DNA of 64,000 nt from NCBI GenBank assembly GCA_016704345.1, contig JADJAH010000016.1, forward strand, positions 193,826 through 257,825. Reading direction: 5' to 3'. Within the stretch, counting starts at the first letter, position 1, and each line of letters starts with the position of its first letter. The notes under the pieces are model-generated. The model was not told the origin of the DNA. It ran no database searches and saw nothing but the letters and a program-made list of their open reading frames with translations. This document shows positions 45,165-56,311 of the stretch, one piece after another. The translations under genes were made by a program, and so were the position numbers. The DNA is from Ignavibacteria bacterium (GTDB taxonomy: Bacteria > Bacteroidota > Ignavibacteria > Tepidaquicellales > Tepidaquicellaceae).

Positions 45165-46145
45165 ATGCTGAAGGATTCATTCAACAGAGTTCATGACTAT
45201 CTGAGAATTTCATTAACCGATGTCTGCAATCTCAGATGCCAATATTGTATTTATGAAGAGCATACATCTTTTATGCCTCCGCATCAACTGATGCAGGCAG
45301 ATGAAATAGATGAGATCGCAAAAGTATTTGTGAAACTCGGCGTGAAAAAGATCAGGCTTACAGGAGGCGAGCCTCTTGTAAGAAAGGATGCAGAAGATAT
45401 AATTCTCAAATTGTCAAAGTATCCGGTAAAGCTAACACTGACTACGAACGGCGTTTTTGCAGATAAATTTATAGACACTTTCAAAAGAGCCGGCATCAAT
45501 TCCGTCAACGTGAGCCTTGATACACTCAACAGTGACAAGTATCTGCATATCACAAGGCGAAATGTTTTTGCCGTTGTTTGGAATAACATACAATTGCTCA
45601 TGCAGGAAGGGTTTCATGTAAAGATGAATGTGGTGCTAATGCGGGGGGTGAATGATATGGAAATTCTTGATTTTATTGAGTTGACGAAGGAACATCCTGT
45701 ACATGTAAGGTTTATCGAGTTCATGCCTTTTGAAGGAAATGAATGGAGTGAAGGAAAAGTCATAAGCTATAATGAGATACTTGAAAATGCCGGAGAAGAT
45801 TACAGCTTCATACGAATTGCAGATGAGAAGAACGACACTGCAAAAACATTCAAACCGCTAAATCACGAAGGAACATTTTCGGTTATCAGCACAATGTCAG
45901 CTCCGTTTTGCGGCAACTGCAACAGGATGCGCCTTACAGCAGACGGCAAGATGAAGAATTGCCTCTTCTCAAATGGAGAAGCAGATATTCTGAGCGCCCT
46001 AAGAAACGCAGAGAACATTATTCCGTTGATAGAAGAGTGTGTTAAGAGCAAAGCACATTCACACGGAGGACAGTTCAATGGAGAATACAAAGCTGTCGAT
46101 CCTTCGAGAATTGTGAATCGGAAGATGATCAATATTGGCGGATGA
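45165..46145 (+). CDS. moaA: GTP 3',8-cyclase (molybdenum cofactor step 1)
   Basis: 326 residues. Radical SAM cluster Cys21/Cys25/Cys28 (CNLRCQYC), LTGGEPLVRKD, and the second C-terminal 4Fe-4S ligand set in FCGNCNRMRLTADGKMKNCL. The C terminus ends in Gly-Gly (MINIGG) as required for activity. With MoaC it turns GTP into cyclic pyranopterin monophosphate. First gene of the Moco run. Confidence 0.96.
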   Translation: MLKDSFNRVHDYLRISLTDVCNLRCQYCIYEEHTSFMPPHQLMQADEIDEIAKVFVKLGVKKIRLTGGEPLVRKDAEDIILKLSKYPVKLTLTTNGVFADKFIDTFKRAGINSVNVSLDTLNSDKYLHITRRNVFAVVWNNIQLLMQEGFHVKMNVVLMRGVNDMEILDFIELTKEHPVHVRFIEFMPFEGNEWSEGKVISYNEILENAGEDYSFIRIADEKNDTAKTFKPLNHEGTFSVISTMSAPFCGNCNRMRLTADGKMKNCLFSNGEADILSALRNAENIIPLIEECVKSKAHSHGGQFNGEYKAVDPSRIVNRKMINIGG

Positions 46146-46336
46146 ATCGTGACTATTTCCTGAAGTTGTTCAAAGAGTCTTTGCATTTATCATTCGTATG
46201 CATCACTGCAGAAATCAATTTCACGATCAGTGCTTTTCAAATTTGTTAAAATGCCAGAAATACATTTTTGGGAGAACTTCAGTATTGATGTGAGGATAAT
46301 ATCAACTTAGAAATGTAGTTAAGAAAAAACAATCTC

Positions 46337-47512
46337 ATGATCAGCGTATCTGACGCACGAAGACTTGTAAACGAAAATTGTTTAGCAGGGAGGAAAGTAT
46401 TACTGCCATTAATAAAAGCCTGCGGAAGCGTTTTGGCTGAGACTTTACATTCACCAATAGACACGCCCCCGTTTGATCAGTCATCAATGGACGGATATGC
46501 ATTCTTCATTGAGAACTGGAACGGTCATGATGCACTTACAATTGCCGGAGAAATTCAGGCGGGAAGTTCAACTGATAAGACATTGAAATCGGCTGAAGCT
46601 TTTCGGATCTATACAGGAGCACCGGTTCCCGCAGGCGCTGATACAGTAGTGATGCAAGAGAAAGTCATTATAGAGAACAACAGTATCACAATCACTGATA
46701 AGAGTATTTGCAAAGGTGCAAATGTAAGACCGAAAGGCTCACAGACAAGAAAGGGAGATGTTGCTTTAGAATCAAATCAACTGTTAACCCCTGCAGCTTT
46801 GTCATTTCTTTCCGGACTGGGTATCAGAGAAGTAACTGTTTTTGCAAAACCGGTTGTCAGTCTGATCATAACAGGAAAAGAATTAGTCAGTGATAACAAC
46901 TATCTTGAAGAAGGAAAAGTTTTTGAATCAAATTCAATGGGGTTGACTGCGTCGCTGAATCAGCTTAATATAATTGCGGATGCTGTGGTTTTTACTGATG
47001 ACAATGAAGCTGAAATAATAGATGCTGTGAATGCTGTGTGCGATTCGGATATCATTATACTTTCGGGCGGCGTTTCTGTCGGCGACTATGATCTTGTGCC
47101 TTCAGCTTTGGAAAAATGCGGAGTAAGAAAAATATTTCATCATGTGAAACAGAAACCAGGAAAGCCTTTATACTTTGGAAAGATCAATGACACATTCGTT
47201 TTTGCGCTTCCCGGAAATCCGGCTTCCGCGCTTACCTGCTTTTATGAATATGTTGTTCCTTCGATAGCAATATTTACACAGGCAGATTATATGCGGCATG
47301 TTCAATTGCCGTTGCTGAACGACGTCAGCAAAAAACCGGGACTCACTCATTTTCTGAAAGGAAAAACAAAAAGTAACGGAGTCATGATACTCGGTAATCA
47401 GGAAAGTTATAAACTCAATTCGTTTTCGGTTGCTGATTGTCTTGTTGAGCTTGAAGAAGAGAGAGACGAATACTTGACCGGTGAAATAGTGAAAGTCAGA
47501 ATGATCATTTAG
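46337..47512 (+). CDS. moeA: Molybdopterin molybdenumtransferase
   Basis: 391 residues with the MoeA hallmarks: TPPFDQSSMDGYAF, YTGAPVPAGADTVVMQE, GANVRPKGSQTRKGDVAL and LSGGVSVGDYDLVPSALEKC, then KPLYFGKINDTFVFALPGNP. Inserts molybdate into adenylated molybdopterin. About 190 nt after moaA and 11 nt before the TauE-like gene. Confidence 0.95.
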   Translation: MISVSDARRLVNENCLAGRKVLLPLIKACGSVLAETLHSPIDTPPFDQSSMDGYAFFIENWNGHDALTIAGEIQAGSSTDKTLKSAEAFRIYTGAPVPAGADTVVMQEKVIIENNSITITDKSICKGANVRPKGSQTRKGDVALESNQLLTPAALSFLSGLGIREVTVFAKPVVSLIITGKELVSDNNYLEEGKVFESNSMGLTASLNQLNIIADAVVFTDDNEAEIIDAVNAVCDSDIIILSGGVSVGDYDLVPSALEKCGVRKIFHHVKQKPGKPLYFGKINDTFVFALPGNPASALTCFYEYVVPSIAIFTQADYMRHVQLPLLNDVSKKPGLTHFLKGKTKSNGVMILGNQESYKLNSFSVADCLVELEEERDEYLTGEIVKVRMII

Positions 47513-47523
47513 AAATTGAATTA

Positions 47524-48255
47524 ATGAACATTGACATACTCTTCTTCGCGCTGCTTTTAGTGATTTCGTTTCTATATTCATCTGTCGGACACGGAGGTGC
47601 CAGCGGATATCTTGCCTTGATGGCACTCTTCAATTTTACGTCTGCAACAATGAGACCTACTGCATTATTGCTTAACGTACTTGTATCGGGAATTGCATTT
47701 GTTCAATTTTACAGAAATGGATTCTTTCGGTGGGAATTGTTCTGGCCCTTTGCGGCAACATCCCTGCCGGCAGCGTTTATAGGGGGGCTCATTGATTTAG
47801 ATGAAGTCACTTATGGAAAAATGTTGGGCATACTTTTGTTAATATCTGTGATCAGGCTCTTGGTAACTGATCACAAACAAGACAAGGTTAAGTCGCACAT
47901 CAACATTGCCGGCGCACTGATTGCCGGCGCCGTTATTGGTTTGATTTCAGGTACAATTGGAATCGGTGGCGGAATAATTCTCAGCCCTTTGATCTTATTT
48001 TTGAAATGGGCAAACATAAAAGAGGCAGCCGCAGTTTCGGCTTTGTTCATTTTCGTCAACAGCATTGCAGGGCTTGCGGGCGTGTTCCTTAAAGGAAGCC
48101 AGTTTGACGGAATGATGGCAGGCATGATGGCAGTAAGCTTCGCAGGTGGAATGTTGGGAGCATTTGCCGGCGCATCAAAATTCAACTCAACGGTGTTAAA
48201 ATACTCTTTGTCAATTGTATTGATCATAGCATCTGCAAAATTGCTTTTCACTTAG
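47524..48255 (+). CDS. TauE/SafE-family sulfite/anion exporter
   Basis: 243 residues with about seven to eight membrane helices. Family signatures SSVGHGGASGYLALMALFNF and GLISGTIGIGGGIILSPLIL occur in the two halves. Members move sulfite, sulfoacetate or related anions. Placement between moeA and moaD suggests a role in sulfur supply or molybdate/sulfate handling during Moco synthesis, which is inference. Confidence 0.88.
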   Translation: MNIDILFFALLLVISFLYSSVGHGGASGYLALMALFNFTSATMRPTALLLNVLVSGIAFVQFYRNGFFRWELFWPFAATSLPAAFIGGLIDLDEVTYGKMLGILLLISVIRLLVTDHKQDKVKSHINIAGALIAGAVIGLISGTIGIGGGIILSPLILFLKWANIKEAAAVSALFIFVNSIAGLAGVFLKGSQFDGMMAGMMAVSFAGGMLGAFAGASKFNSTVLKYSLSIVLIIASAKLLFT

Positions 48256-48334
48256 CAGATGAATATTGGACAAAAAAAATCTTTTCAATGTTCACTGTGA
48301 GATTTACTTGTAATAAAATTCTAACACAACACAA

Positions 48335-48568
48335 ATGAACATTAGTGTGCTGTTCTTTGGACAGATTGCTGACATAGCAGGTAAAGACAATTTGGATATC
48401 TCAAATGTTGATACGAGCAATGAGTTGAAGTCACGGCTTTGTGAGCTCTATCCCGCATTGAATGAAATAACATACTCCGTAGCGGTCAATAAAGAAATTG
48501 TTCAAACAAACACTGCATTGAAAGACGGAGACACCGTGGCTTTATTACCTCCGTTCTCGGGCGGTTAA
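48335..48568 (+). CDS. moaD: Molybdopterin synthase sulfur-carrier subunit
   Basis: 77 residues, ubiquitin-like fold, ending LLPPFSGG. The C-terminal Gly-Gly becomes the thiocarboxylate that donates sulfur to the pterin. Located 14 nt before the MoeB-like activating enzyme. Confidence 0.95.
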   Translation: MNISVLFFGQIADIAGKDNLDISNVDTSNELKSRLCELYPALNEITYSVAVNKEIVQTNTALKDGDTVALLPPFSGG

Positions 48569-48582
48569 AAATTAATATTGTG

Positions 48583-49314
48583 ATGTCAGACAGACAATAC
48601 GAAAGACAAGTCATTCTCAAAGAATTCGGAAAGGAAGGTCAGGAAAAACTACGGCGCGCAAGATTAATTGCAGTAGGCGCCGGCGGCTTAGGCTGTGCGG
48701 CTCTGCAATATCTCGCTGCCGCAGGTGTGGGAACAATTGGGATTGTTGATTTTGATGTTGTAGATATCACCAATCTTCACAGACAGGTTTTGTATTCGTT
48801 CGAAGACATAGGAAAACCAAAGGCGGAAACCGCTGCGTCGAAGTTGAGAGCAATGAATCCGGATGCGGAGATAATAGTTTATCCATTCACATTAACGCAG
48901 CACATTGCTTTGGAGATCATTGCAGAATTTGATCTAGTTATTGACTGCACAGACAATTTCTCCAGCCGCTACATGATCAATGATGCATGCGTATTTCTCG
49001 GCAAGCCGCTTGTGTTCGGTGCCGTATGGCAATTTGAAGGACAAGTCGGAGTATTCAACTTGTCAAATGAGAATGACGGATATACAACTAACTATCGCGA
49101 TCTCTTTCCCAATCAGCCTGACCTTTCAAGATCTCTTTCTTGCCAGGAAGCCGGTGTGCTTGGCGTATTGCCGGGGATCATCGGAACGCTGCAAGCTACA
49201 GAAGCTATTAAGATAATCACAGGAATTGGAAAACCATTATCCGATTCAATTCTAACTTATAACGCACTGACAAATTCATTCCATGAATTTCATGTAACAA
49301 GAATAGAGAAGTAA
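48583..49314 (+). CDS. moeB: MoeB/ThiF-type MoaD adenylyltransferase lacking the zinc site
   Basis: 243 residues from ATG 48583 (a GTG sits at 48580). Nucleotide-binding GAGGLGCAALQYLAAAGVG, DNLHRQ-type motif DITNLHRQVLY, VIDCTDNFSSRY, and conserved Cys187 in SCQEAGVLG. The first zinc CxxC of E. coli MoeB is replaced by NYRD (170-173), and the protein ends (HEFHVTRIEK) before the second CxxC. It adenylates the MoaD C terminus. Zinc-free members of the family exist, so activity is likely kept. Confidence 0.92.
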   Translation: MSDRQYERQVILKEFGKEGQEKLRRARLIAVGAGGLGCAALQYLAAAGVGTIGIVDFDVVDITNLHRQVLYSFEDIGKPKAETAASKLRAMNPDAEIIVYPFTLTQHIALEIIAEFDLVIDCTDNFSSRYMINDACVFLGKPLVFGAVWQFEGQVGVFNLSNENDGYTTNYRDLFPNQPDLSRSLSCQEAGVLGVLPGIIGTLQATEAIKIITGIGKPLSDSILTYNALTNSFHEFHVTRIEK

Positions 49315-49436
49315 TTGAATAAATTATTTCTCAACAACTTTTCCGGAAAAGAAGTCAGAATCATCTTTTGCAGCCAAACTCAATCACCCGCAGGGCAGGG
49401 ATGACTGCATACTATAGAAAGCATCCACCCTTTGCG

Positions 49437-49547
49437 GGGAGCCTTTTCCACTTTCCATTTTCCACTTTCCATTTTCAATTTTCCATTTTCCATTTTTTTT
49501 CCATTTTCCATTTTCAATTTTCAATTTTCAATTTTCAATTTTCAATT
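49437..49547. repeat. TTTTCCA/TTTTCAA simple-sequence repeat
   Basis: About 110 bp of 7-bp TTTTCCA, TTTTCAA and related CTTTCCA units, between the convergent moeB and FG-GAP genes. Low-complexity DNA with no gene. Confidence 0.85.
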
Positions 49548-52500
49548 TTAAGGAGTTATCTTACTCACAAAATTTGTAGAATTGTTATCCACTATCAGCG
49601 CATCCGTTGCATCAACAGAATAATCTCCGTTTACATCTGTTACAACGTAACCCGTTGCAAAGATGTTTGCATCATTATCCACCATAAGAGCATCACTTGC
49701 ATCTACAATTCCATCCTGATTTACATCGCCGCTGTATATTGCAAATCTCACGGGCGAGTTGTCTACCAATATCATGTTGCTTCCGTATGATTTGTTTGCG
49801 GCGGAAGTGAGATCATAGTTTGTGTTTACGTTTCTCGTAAGAGTTATGGATGTAGCGCTCCATGTTTCTATACTGTTCCTGTGGCGGATGTCGAGATAAT
49901 AGTATCCCGATGGAGCGTTTCTGAAATAGAATTTTGAGATGAATGAAGTTTTGTTAACAACAGCTTTCGCAACATCAACGATGTTGTACGGAAATGAAGA
50001 ACTTCTAAGATTCACCGTAACGGTGTCCGATATGCTCATCGTTTCATTTCCGGGATTGTAGAATGCCTGCGGAATAACTTTAAGTGTGAGAATGCAGTGA
50101 CTCTCCGGATATGATGAAAGAAAGAGATAACCCTTTCCGGCATTCGGAGCCGATTGACTATTAAGGTAAGCGCCAACCAATGGGTCACTTAATCCGTCTC
50201 CGTTCACGTCTCCCGCATTGGCAACTGACCACCCGAAGTGATTTAACGGCTCGCCTGTCATGATAATGTCAGCGGGGGTGTTGAAAAAAAGAGATGTTCC
50301 TCCGAAATAGATGTAAGCCCTCCCTGCATTGTTGCCGCCTGCGTCATTGAAGACGGATCCAACAATGACATCCGAAAATCCGTCACCGTTCACATCACCG
50401 GCTGATGCAACACTTATCCCGAACCAGTCATCAGCATTCTCTCCATAGAAAGCAGTACCGCTGTTTGGATTGCCCCCGAATGTTAAACGGACAATTCCTG
50501 CGTCAGAGCCGTATTGGTCATTGCCATAACCTCCTGCTATCACATCCGAAAAACCGTCACCATTCACATCTCCGGCACATGCAACAGAACTGCCGAATTC
50601 ATCACCGCTGCCAATGCCGAATATTGTTGCATCTGAAATATTATCGGGTGTAAGCGCTCCGTGAAAAATGTAAGCTGCTCCGGCATTTGTGCCGGCAATA
50701 TCATTTCTGCTTGCTCCGACAATTATGTCTCCGTAAGAGTCTCCGTTCACATCTCCTGCCGAAGCTACGGAAACACCTAACCTGTCTCCTGCTGCGATGC
50801 CTGTGAAAATTACGTCGGCAAAGTTATCCATTGTGTTTCCTCCATAATATACGTAGGCTCTTCCCGCATCTAACCCGCCTCCATCATTGTAGAAAGAACC
50901 AACAATAACATCATCCCAAAGATCATTAAAACCATTACCGTTAAAATTACCAGCCGATGCAACACTGTATCCAAAGTTATCGGCTGTAGACTGACCTGTT
51001 AATACTACATCTGCAATGTTATTCATTGACGGCCCTCCGAAAAAGATATATGCTCTTCCCGCATCCTCACCGGCCGCGTCATTGAGAGGTGCGCCAACAA
51101 TCACGTCGCTGTATCCGTCTTTGTTGACATCGCCGGCGGATGAAACTGACCAGCCGAATTGCTCACCCGGGTATGTGCCGTTCAATATTACTTCAGGAAC
51201 ATAATCCATGGGATTGCCGCCAAAATAAATGTATGCTCTTCCCGCATTTGTTCCTGCGGCGTCATTCAGTCTTGCGCCGACTATCACATCTGAATATCCG
51301 TCATTGTTTATATCGCCTGCAGTGGCAACAGAAAATCCCAGAAGGTCTGATGCACTTTCTCCGACAAAGCCTTCATCCGAAATGTCACCGCTTGAGTTCG
51401 AGTAAGTAAAAATGTATGCATTGCCCGGTACATTCAATGCATGGCCTCCTGCTATAAGATCCGGGTTTCCGTCGCCGTTCACGTCTCCGGCAAAGGAGGC
51501 AGAGAATCCAAGGTTCAGGCTTCCAATCACCTTTTCGTTTGAAATTACATTGTCCGGAACATTGTCAACAGACGGACCGCCAAAGTAAATGAGTACTCTG
51601 CCTGCAAGACCGGAGCTTACAACGAAGTCAGTGTAACCGTCCTTGTTGTAGTCACCCGCAGTTGAAACAGAACTGCCAAGAAAATAGAAATCATAATAAC
51701 CGGTCATTGTAATATCCGGCATCACATCCATGGCAGGGCCGCCGAAAAATACCTGAACTTTTCCTTTGGTGTCATTCCCTATCAGAGACGGTACATTGCC
51801 AACAACGATGAGATCGGGATAACCGTCTGCGTTTACATCTCCTGCGTTCGAAAGTTTTGATCCGAGAAAATTGTTTGTACCTGAGCCCGTAATAATTGCA
51901 TCCGCAACATTGTTCATGCTTGCTCCTCCGTGATATACAAATACTTTTCCGAGTCCGCCGGCATCCTGATAAGCGCCGACTGCCACATCGTCGTAAGTGT
52001 CGCCATTGATGTCTCCCGCGTCAGTTACGGCAAACTCAATTCCTCCGGGTCCGGTGAAGACTACATCTGCAATATTGTTCATGCTGTTTCCACCGTAGAA
52101 TAAGTACGCCTTGCCGGCACTCTTAGTGCCAACTATTACATCGTCATAGTTGTCATTATTAACATCACCTGCGTATGATACTGACGATCCAAAATTCTGG
52201 TTAAGCGCTTGTCCGAAGAGTATGAGATCGGGAATGTTGTCCATGCTGATTCCTCCGAAGAAGATATATGCTCTGCCGATTGTAGAGTTTGAGGTTTCCG
52301 CTCCTATGATTATATCAGAGTATCCGTCACTATTAACATCGCCCGCTGTTGAAATGGATACGCCGAATGATTCCGAACCATTCTGAGCATTGAACACTAC
52401 ATCGACTGTATTATTCAAGAGACTCCCTCCGAAGAATAAATGAACCTGTTGAGTGTTTAATGAATTAACCAATACATCATCAAAGCCGTCGCCGTTTACA

Positions 52501-54088
52501 TCTCCAGCACTTTTTGAAATTCGTCCGAAGAAATCATTCCCTCCCGGTCCTGAGAAAGATGCAATAGGAGTCGCGACATAATTTCTTGTATTTGTGTAGA
52601 GCCAAGCTTTGCCCGCATCAGAGCCTGCTTCATCGTTGTATGGTGTGCCTATGATGAGATCCGTGTAGCCGTCTCTGTTGACATCACCTGCAGACGCAAC
52701 GGAGAATCCGAACTGATCATTTACGATGCTTCCGCTGAACACTGCATCGGGTACATTATTAACAGATGTTCCTCCCCAAAAGAGATATGCACATCCGCTG
52801 TTGATTCCACCAACATCATTCTGTCTTGCACCAATGATGACATCCTTGAATCCGTCACCGTTAACATCTCCGGCCCCGGCAACCGATCCACCGAAGAAAT
52901 CAGTACCTGCAACGCCGTTGAGTGTTACGTCTGCCGTGTTGTTCATTGTCGCTCCGCCGTAATAAATGTATGCCGCACCGGTTTGAGAATTGAAATATAT
53001 CGCACCGACTATTACATCATCAAATCCGTCACCGTTCATATCGCCTGCCGAGCTGACCGATGAGCCGAAGTAATCTGCCGGAGTAGCGCCGATCATAGTA
53101 ACATCGGCAGCATTGTCCATACGTTTTGTCCGCCATGATAGATGAAAGCCTTTCCGTAACTGCCCGGATCAAACAGTTCACTCACTATAATGTCTCTGTA
53201 GCCGTCGGCATTAACATCACCCGCCGAAGAAACTGATACTCCATAACCCGAACCTGCATCACCCGATGCAAAGATGATATCAACGTTGTTATCCATGAAT
53301 GCCGAGCCGAAGAATGCGTAAACTCTTCCCGTAAATCCCGCATAAGCGTATGCGCCAATAATTACATCCGAATAACCGTCACCATTCACATCACCCGCAT
53401 TGGAAACAGAATATCCGAACTGTTCACCCGCACTTTGTCCGCTGAGAGTCACATCAGCAACATTGTTCATGTTACTTCCTCCGTAATAGATGTAAGCACC
53501 TCCGGTGTTTGCGGATAATCCGGTCGCTCCGGCAATCACATCTGCATAGCCGTCATTGTTAACATCACCCGCTGAAGAAACCGAGTAGCCGAGCCTGCCT
53601 CCGGCAATGTTTCCCGTGAGTATAACGTCTGCAGTATAATCAATGACGTAACTTCCGAAATAAATATATGCTCTTCCCGCGTCCGGTCCCCCGACATCAT
53701 TAAACGGCGCACCGACAATGATATCATCAAATCCGTCCGCATTCACATCGCCCGCGGATGCAACCGAGAAACCGTAGTAATCCACTGCCGCCGCCCCTGT
53801 AAATGAATATTCCTGAAATGCATCTCCTTCTGCAGAGTCCTGCGGCTTTCTGTCATTGTTGTTGAGCAAGGGTTTGCCGAGGTCATCAAGAAAGTTCTGC
53901 AGCTTGTCTTCTGAAGCAGCTGGATTATTAATGACCGGTTCGTTACGCTTGTTGGAATTTAAGTCAGATGTATTCTCTGTGATTGAATTCACGGAGATCT
54001 TTTCGTTGGCTGTCTGAGATCTTAATGCACTAATTTGGAACAACATCAATGCAGTGGTGGAAATGACAAGGTGAAAGAGAGAATTCAT
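49548..54088 (-). CDS. Secreted FG-GAP beta-propeller protein with dockerin-like C terminus (one frameshift)
   Basis: The two frames 53093-54088 and 49548-53120 are one gene of about 1,510 codons: a frameshift near 53115 (QNVWTMLPM against the expected MDNAADVTM) splits it. The N terminus has a signal peptide (HLVISTTALMLFQISALRSQ). It has about 21 FG-GAP repeats of the form FGxSVASAGDVNGDGFDDVI...AGRAYIYFGG, fitting three seven-bladed integrin-alpha-like propellers with Ca-binding DxNxDG loops. The last ~180 residues (SGDVNQDGIVDASDALMVD, VNGDYSVDATDA, end KITP) match those of the protein ending at 4450. Probably surface-located adhesion protein. It interrupts the Moco cluster in inverted orientation. 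Confidence 0.88.
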
Positions 54089-54177
54089 ATTCAGGCTTCT
54101 TTAATTTCCAAAAGTTAGTAAAATTAGATTTGTGATAGTAATTAAATTCTGATTTGCGTTCCTAGTAAAAAGCATTG

Positions 54178-54541
54178 CCGTCCAAAACGTTTTTCAACAA
54201 CAAGAAATGTATCGAAAATAGGCTGGAGTATTAGGATTTTTTCAATTCGAAAACAACCCCGCCTTCGTATAATTGCCGTTAAAAATTGTGAGCAATGGCG
54301 TAGCAAGAATTTCTGTTTGACGAAGCCCGACAGTGATCTTCTGTCGGGCGAGGAGTTAAATTCTTGCAGCCATTGCGAGCAATTTTTTAGGCAATTATAC
54401 GGCAGCGGGCGACTTTTCTTTGCCGAGCTTTCTTTTGAGCCTGCCCTGAGCTTGCCGAAGGGTTCAAAAGAAAGCGGAAATGATTTTGTTCTCTGTAAAT
54501 GGTTCGAACTAATTGCATTTTAAGTAAAACGTTTTGGACGG
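54178..54541. mobile_element. MITE-like foldback element
   Basis: Bounded by perfect 16-bp terminal inverted repeats CCGTCCAAAACGTTTT (54178-54193) and its complement (54526-54541). Inside is a long imperfect palindrome (about 54266-54310 with 54362-54402) around a hairpin CCCGACAG...CTGTCGGG. It carries no transposase. About 50 bp of one palindrome arm recur inverted at 23703-23757. No clear target-site duplication. Confidence 0.65.
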
Positions 54542-54903
54542 ATGTGAGTAAAAAGTAGTCTGCAGGCAGCAACACTTTGAGTTCCGGCAAACTAATTGAA
54601 ACAGACCTGCAGAATTGATTCTGTCAGAGATTCCCAAATGGGACAAGCATTAGAGATCTCAGTAGTGCATTATAATTTTTTCTTTCCCAATGAATATGTT
54701 CAGCAGTTCTAAAAGTCTTGTTAAGAAAATTCAACGAAGTTATGTTTATGCTAATCTTCATTGCAGATAATCAAAACTCTGTCTTTATCTTGTAAATTGA
54801 CAGCATTGTTACCCGGGATTGCTGTATGATAAATTGAGCTTTAATGATTTCTCACCGCACTTCCAACAAAAATATTTACTAAATAAACAGTAGTAAGAAC
54901 TCT
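54542..54903. other. Intergenic region, nothing recognised
   Basis: About 360 nt between the foldback element and the DUF1254 gene. No coding signal, hairpin terminator or TAG box seen. Confidence 0.4.
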
Positions 54904-56246
54904 ATGGAAATTCCGACCATCTCTTCACCCGACGAAGCAAGGGCGATAGCAAAAGAAGCGTATATCTATGGCTTCCCTTTGGTTGACAGTTATCGCATTT
55001 CACACGCTTACTTTGTAAATAAGAACAGCCCGGAATACAAAGCGCATTACAATAAGATCCTCAATATGCCCAGAGTTTACACGTCTGAGGATAAAGCAGT
55101 TCAGACTCCAAACTCAGATACTCCGTATTCAATGCTTGGTATTGATCTGCGTGCTGAACCAATCGTGCTTACAGTTCCTTCGATAGAAGAAGGCCGTTAT
55201 TATTCCGTTCAACTTGTAGATGCTTACACGTTTAATTTTGCATACATAGGAAGCAGAGCCACCGGCAATGGCAAAGGAACATTTCTCATAGCCAGCCGAA
55301 ATGGAAGGGAGAAAAACCAAACGGCTTAGATCACGTGATCAATTGCGAAACAGAGATGGCATTGGCAATTTTTAGGACTCAACTATTTGAACCGTCAGAT
55401 ATTGAAAATGTAAAAAAAGTTTAGGCAGGTTATAAAGTACAGACTCTATCCGAATATCTGAATGAGCCTTCCAAGCCGGTTTCCGAAGTCGATTTTATTA
55501 CACCTCTTTCACCGGAAGAGCAAAAGACTTCTCCAAAGTTCTACAACATCTTGAACTTTGTGTTGAAATTCTGTCCTACTCATCCGACGGAAGTAGAATT
55601 GATGAACCGGTTTGCGAAGATCAACATTGGCCCAGGTTTGAATTTCAATTCCGACACATTGTCACCTGAAATTCTGGAAGCTGTTAAAAGTGGTATGGCT
55701 GATGGGCAAAAGGAACTGGAGGATTTCCGGAAATCGAGTATTGACACAGGCAAAGTAACAAGCGGAGATCTTTTCGGCACAAGAGAGTTTCTGAAGAACA
55801 ATTATCTTTACAGGTATGCCGGCACCGTGATTGGGATCTATGGCAACTCCAGGGAAGAGGCAATGTATCCGATTTATGGAACGGACTCTCTGGGAAACCC
55901 CTTGGATGGTTCTGTTAACAGATACAAACTTCATTTTGCGGCAGACTTGTTGCCGCCCGTGAATGCATTCTGGTCGCTGACAATATATGAACTTCCATCA
56001 AGCCTTCTATATGCAAATCCAATAAACCGGTACTTAATAAATTCTCCAATGTTTCCGTCACTTAAGCGGGATGAAGATGGTGGAATTACACTTTGGCTTC
56101 AGAATGAATCTCCCGGAAGCGAAAAAGAATCTAACTGGCTGCCTGCACCGAAAGGTCCTTTTACAGCAGTTCTGAGATTATACTGGCCAAAGGAAGAAGT
56201 GATTAACAGGAAATGGAAGCAACCTCCGTTGGAAATTGTGGAGTAG
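54904..56246 (+). pseudogene. DUF1254/DUF1214 protein, disrupted frame
   Basis: N-terminal DUF1254 portion: ARAIAKEAYIYGFPLVDSYR, PNSDTPYSMLGIDLRAEPIV, EGRYYSVQLVDAYTFNFAYI. The frame is lost near 55320; the next frame shows CETEMALAIFRTQLF, then an in-frame TAG at about 55423, then the DUF1214 end (DSLGNPLDGSVNRYKLHFAA, PVNAFWSLTIYEL). Intact relatives are ~440-470 residues and this span fits. Function unknown in the family. Whether the breaks are real is open, since all neighbours on the right show similar ones. Confidence 0.8.
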
Positions 56247-56311
56247 CTATTATTTGTAATGTCAGGGCTGTTGAGTTCATCTGTATAAAATTCAACTTCA
56301 TACTTGGTTCA

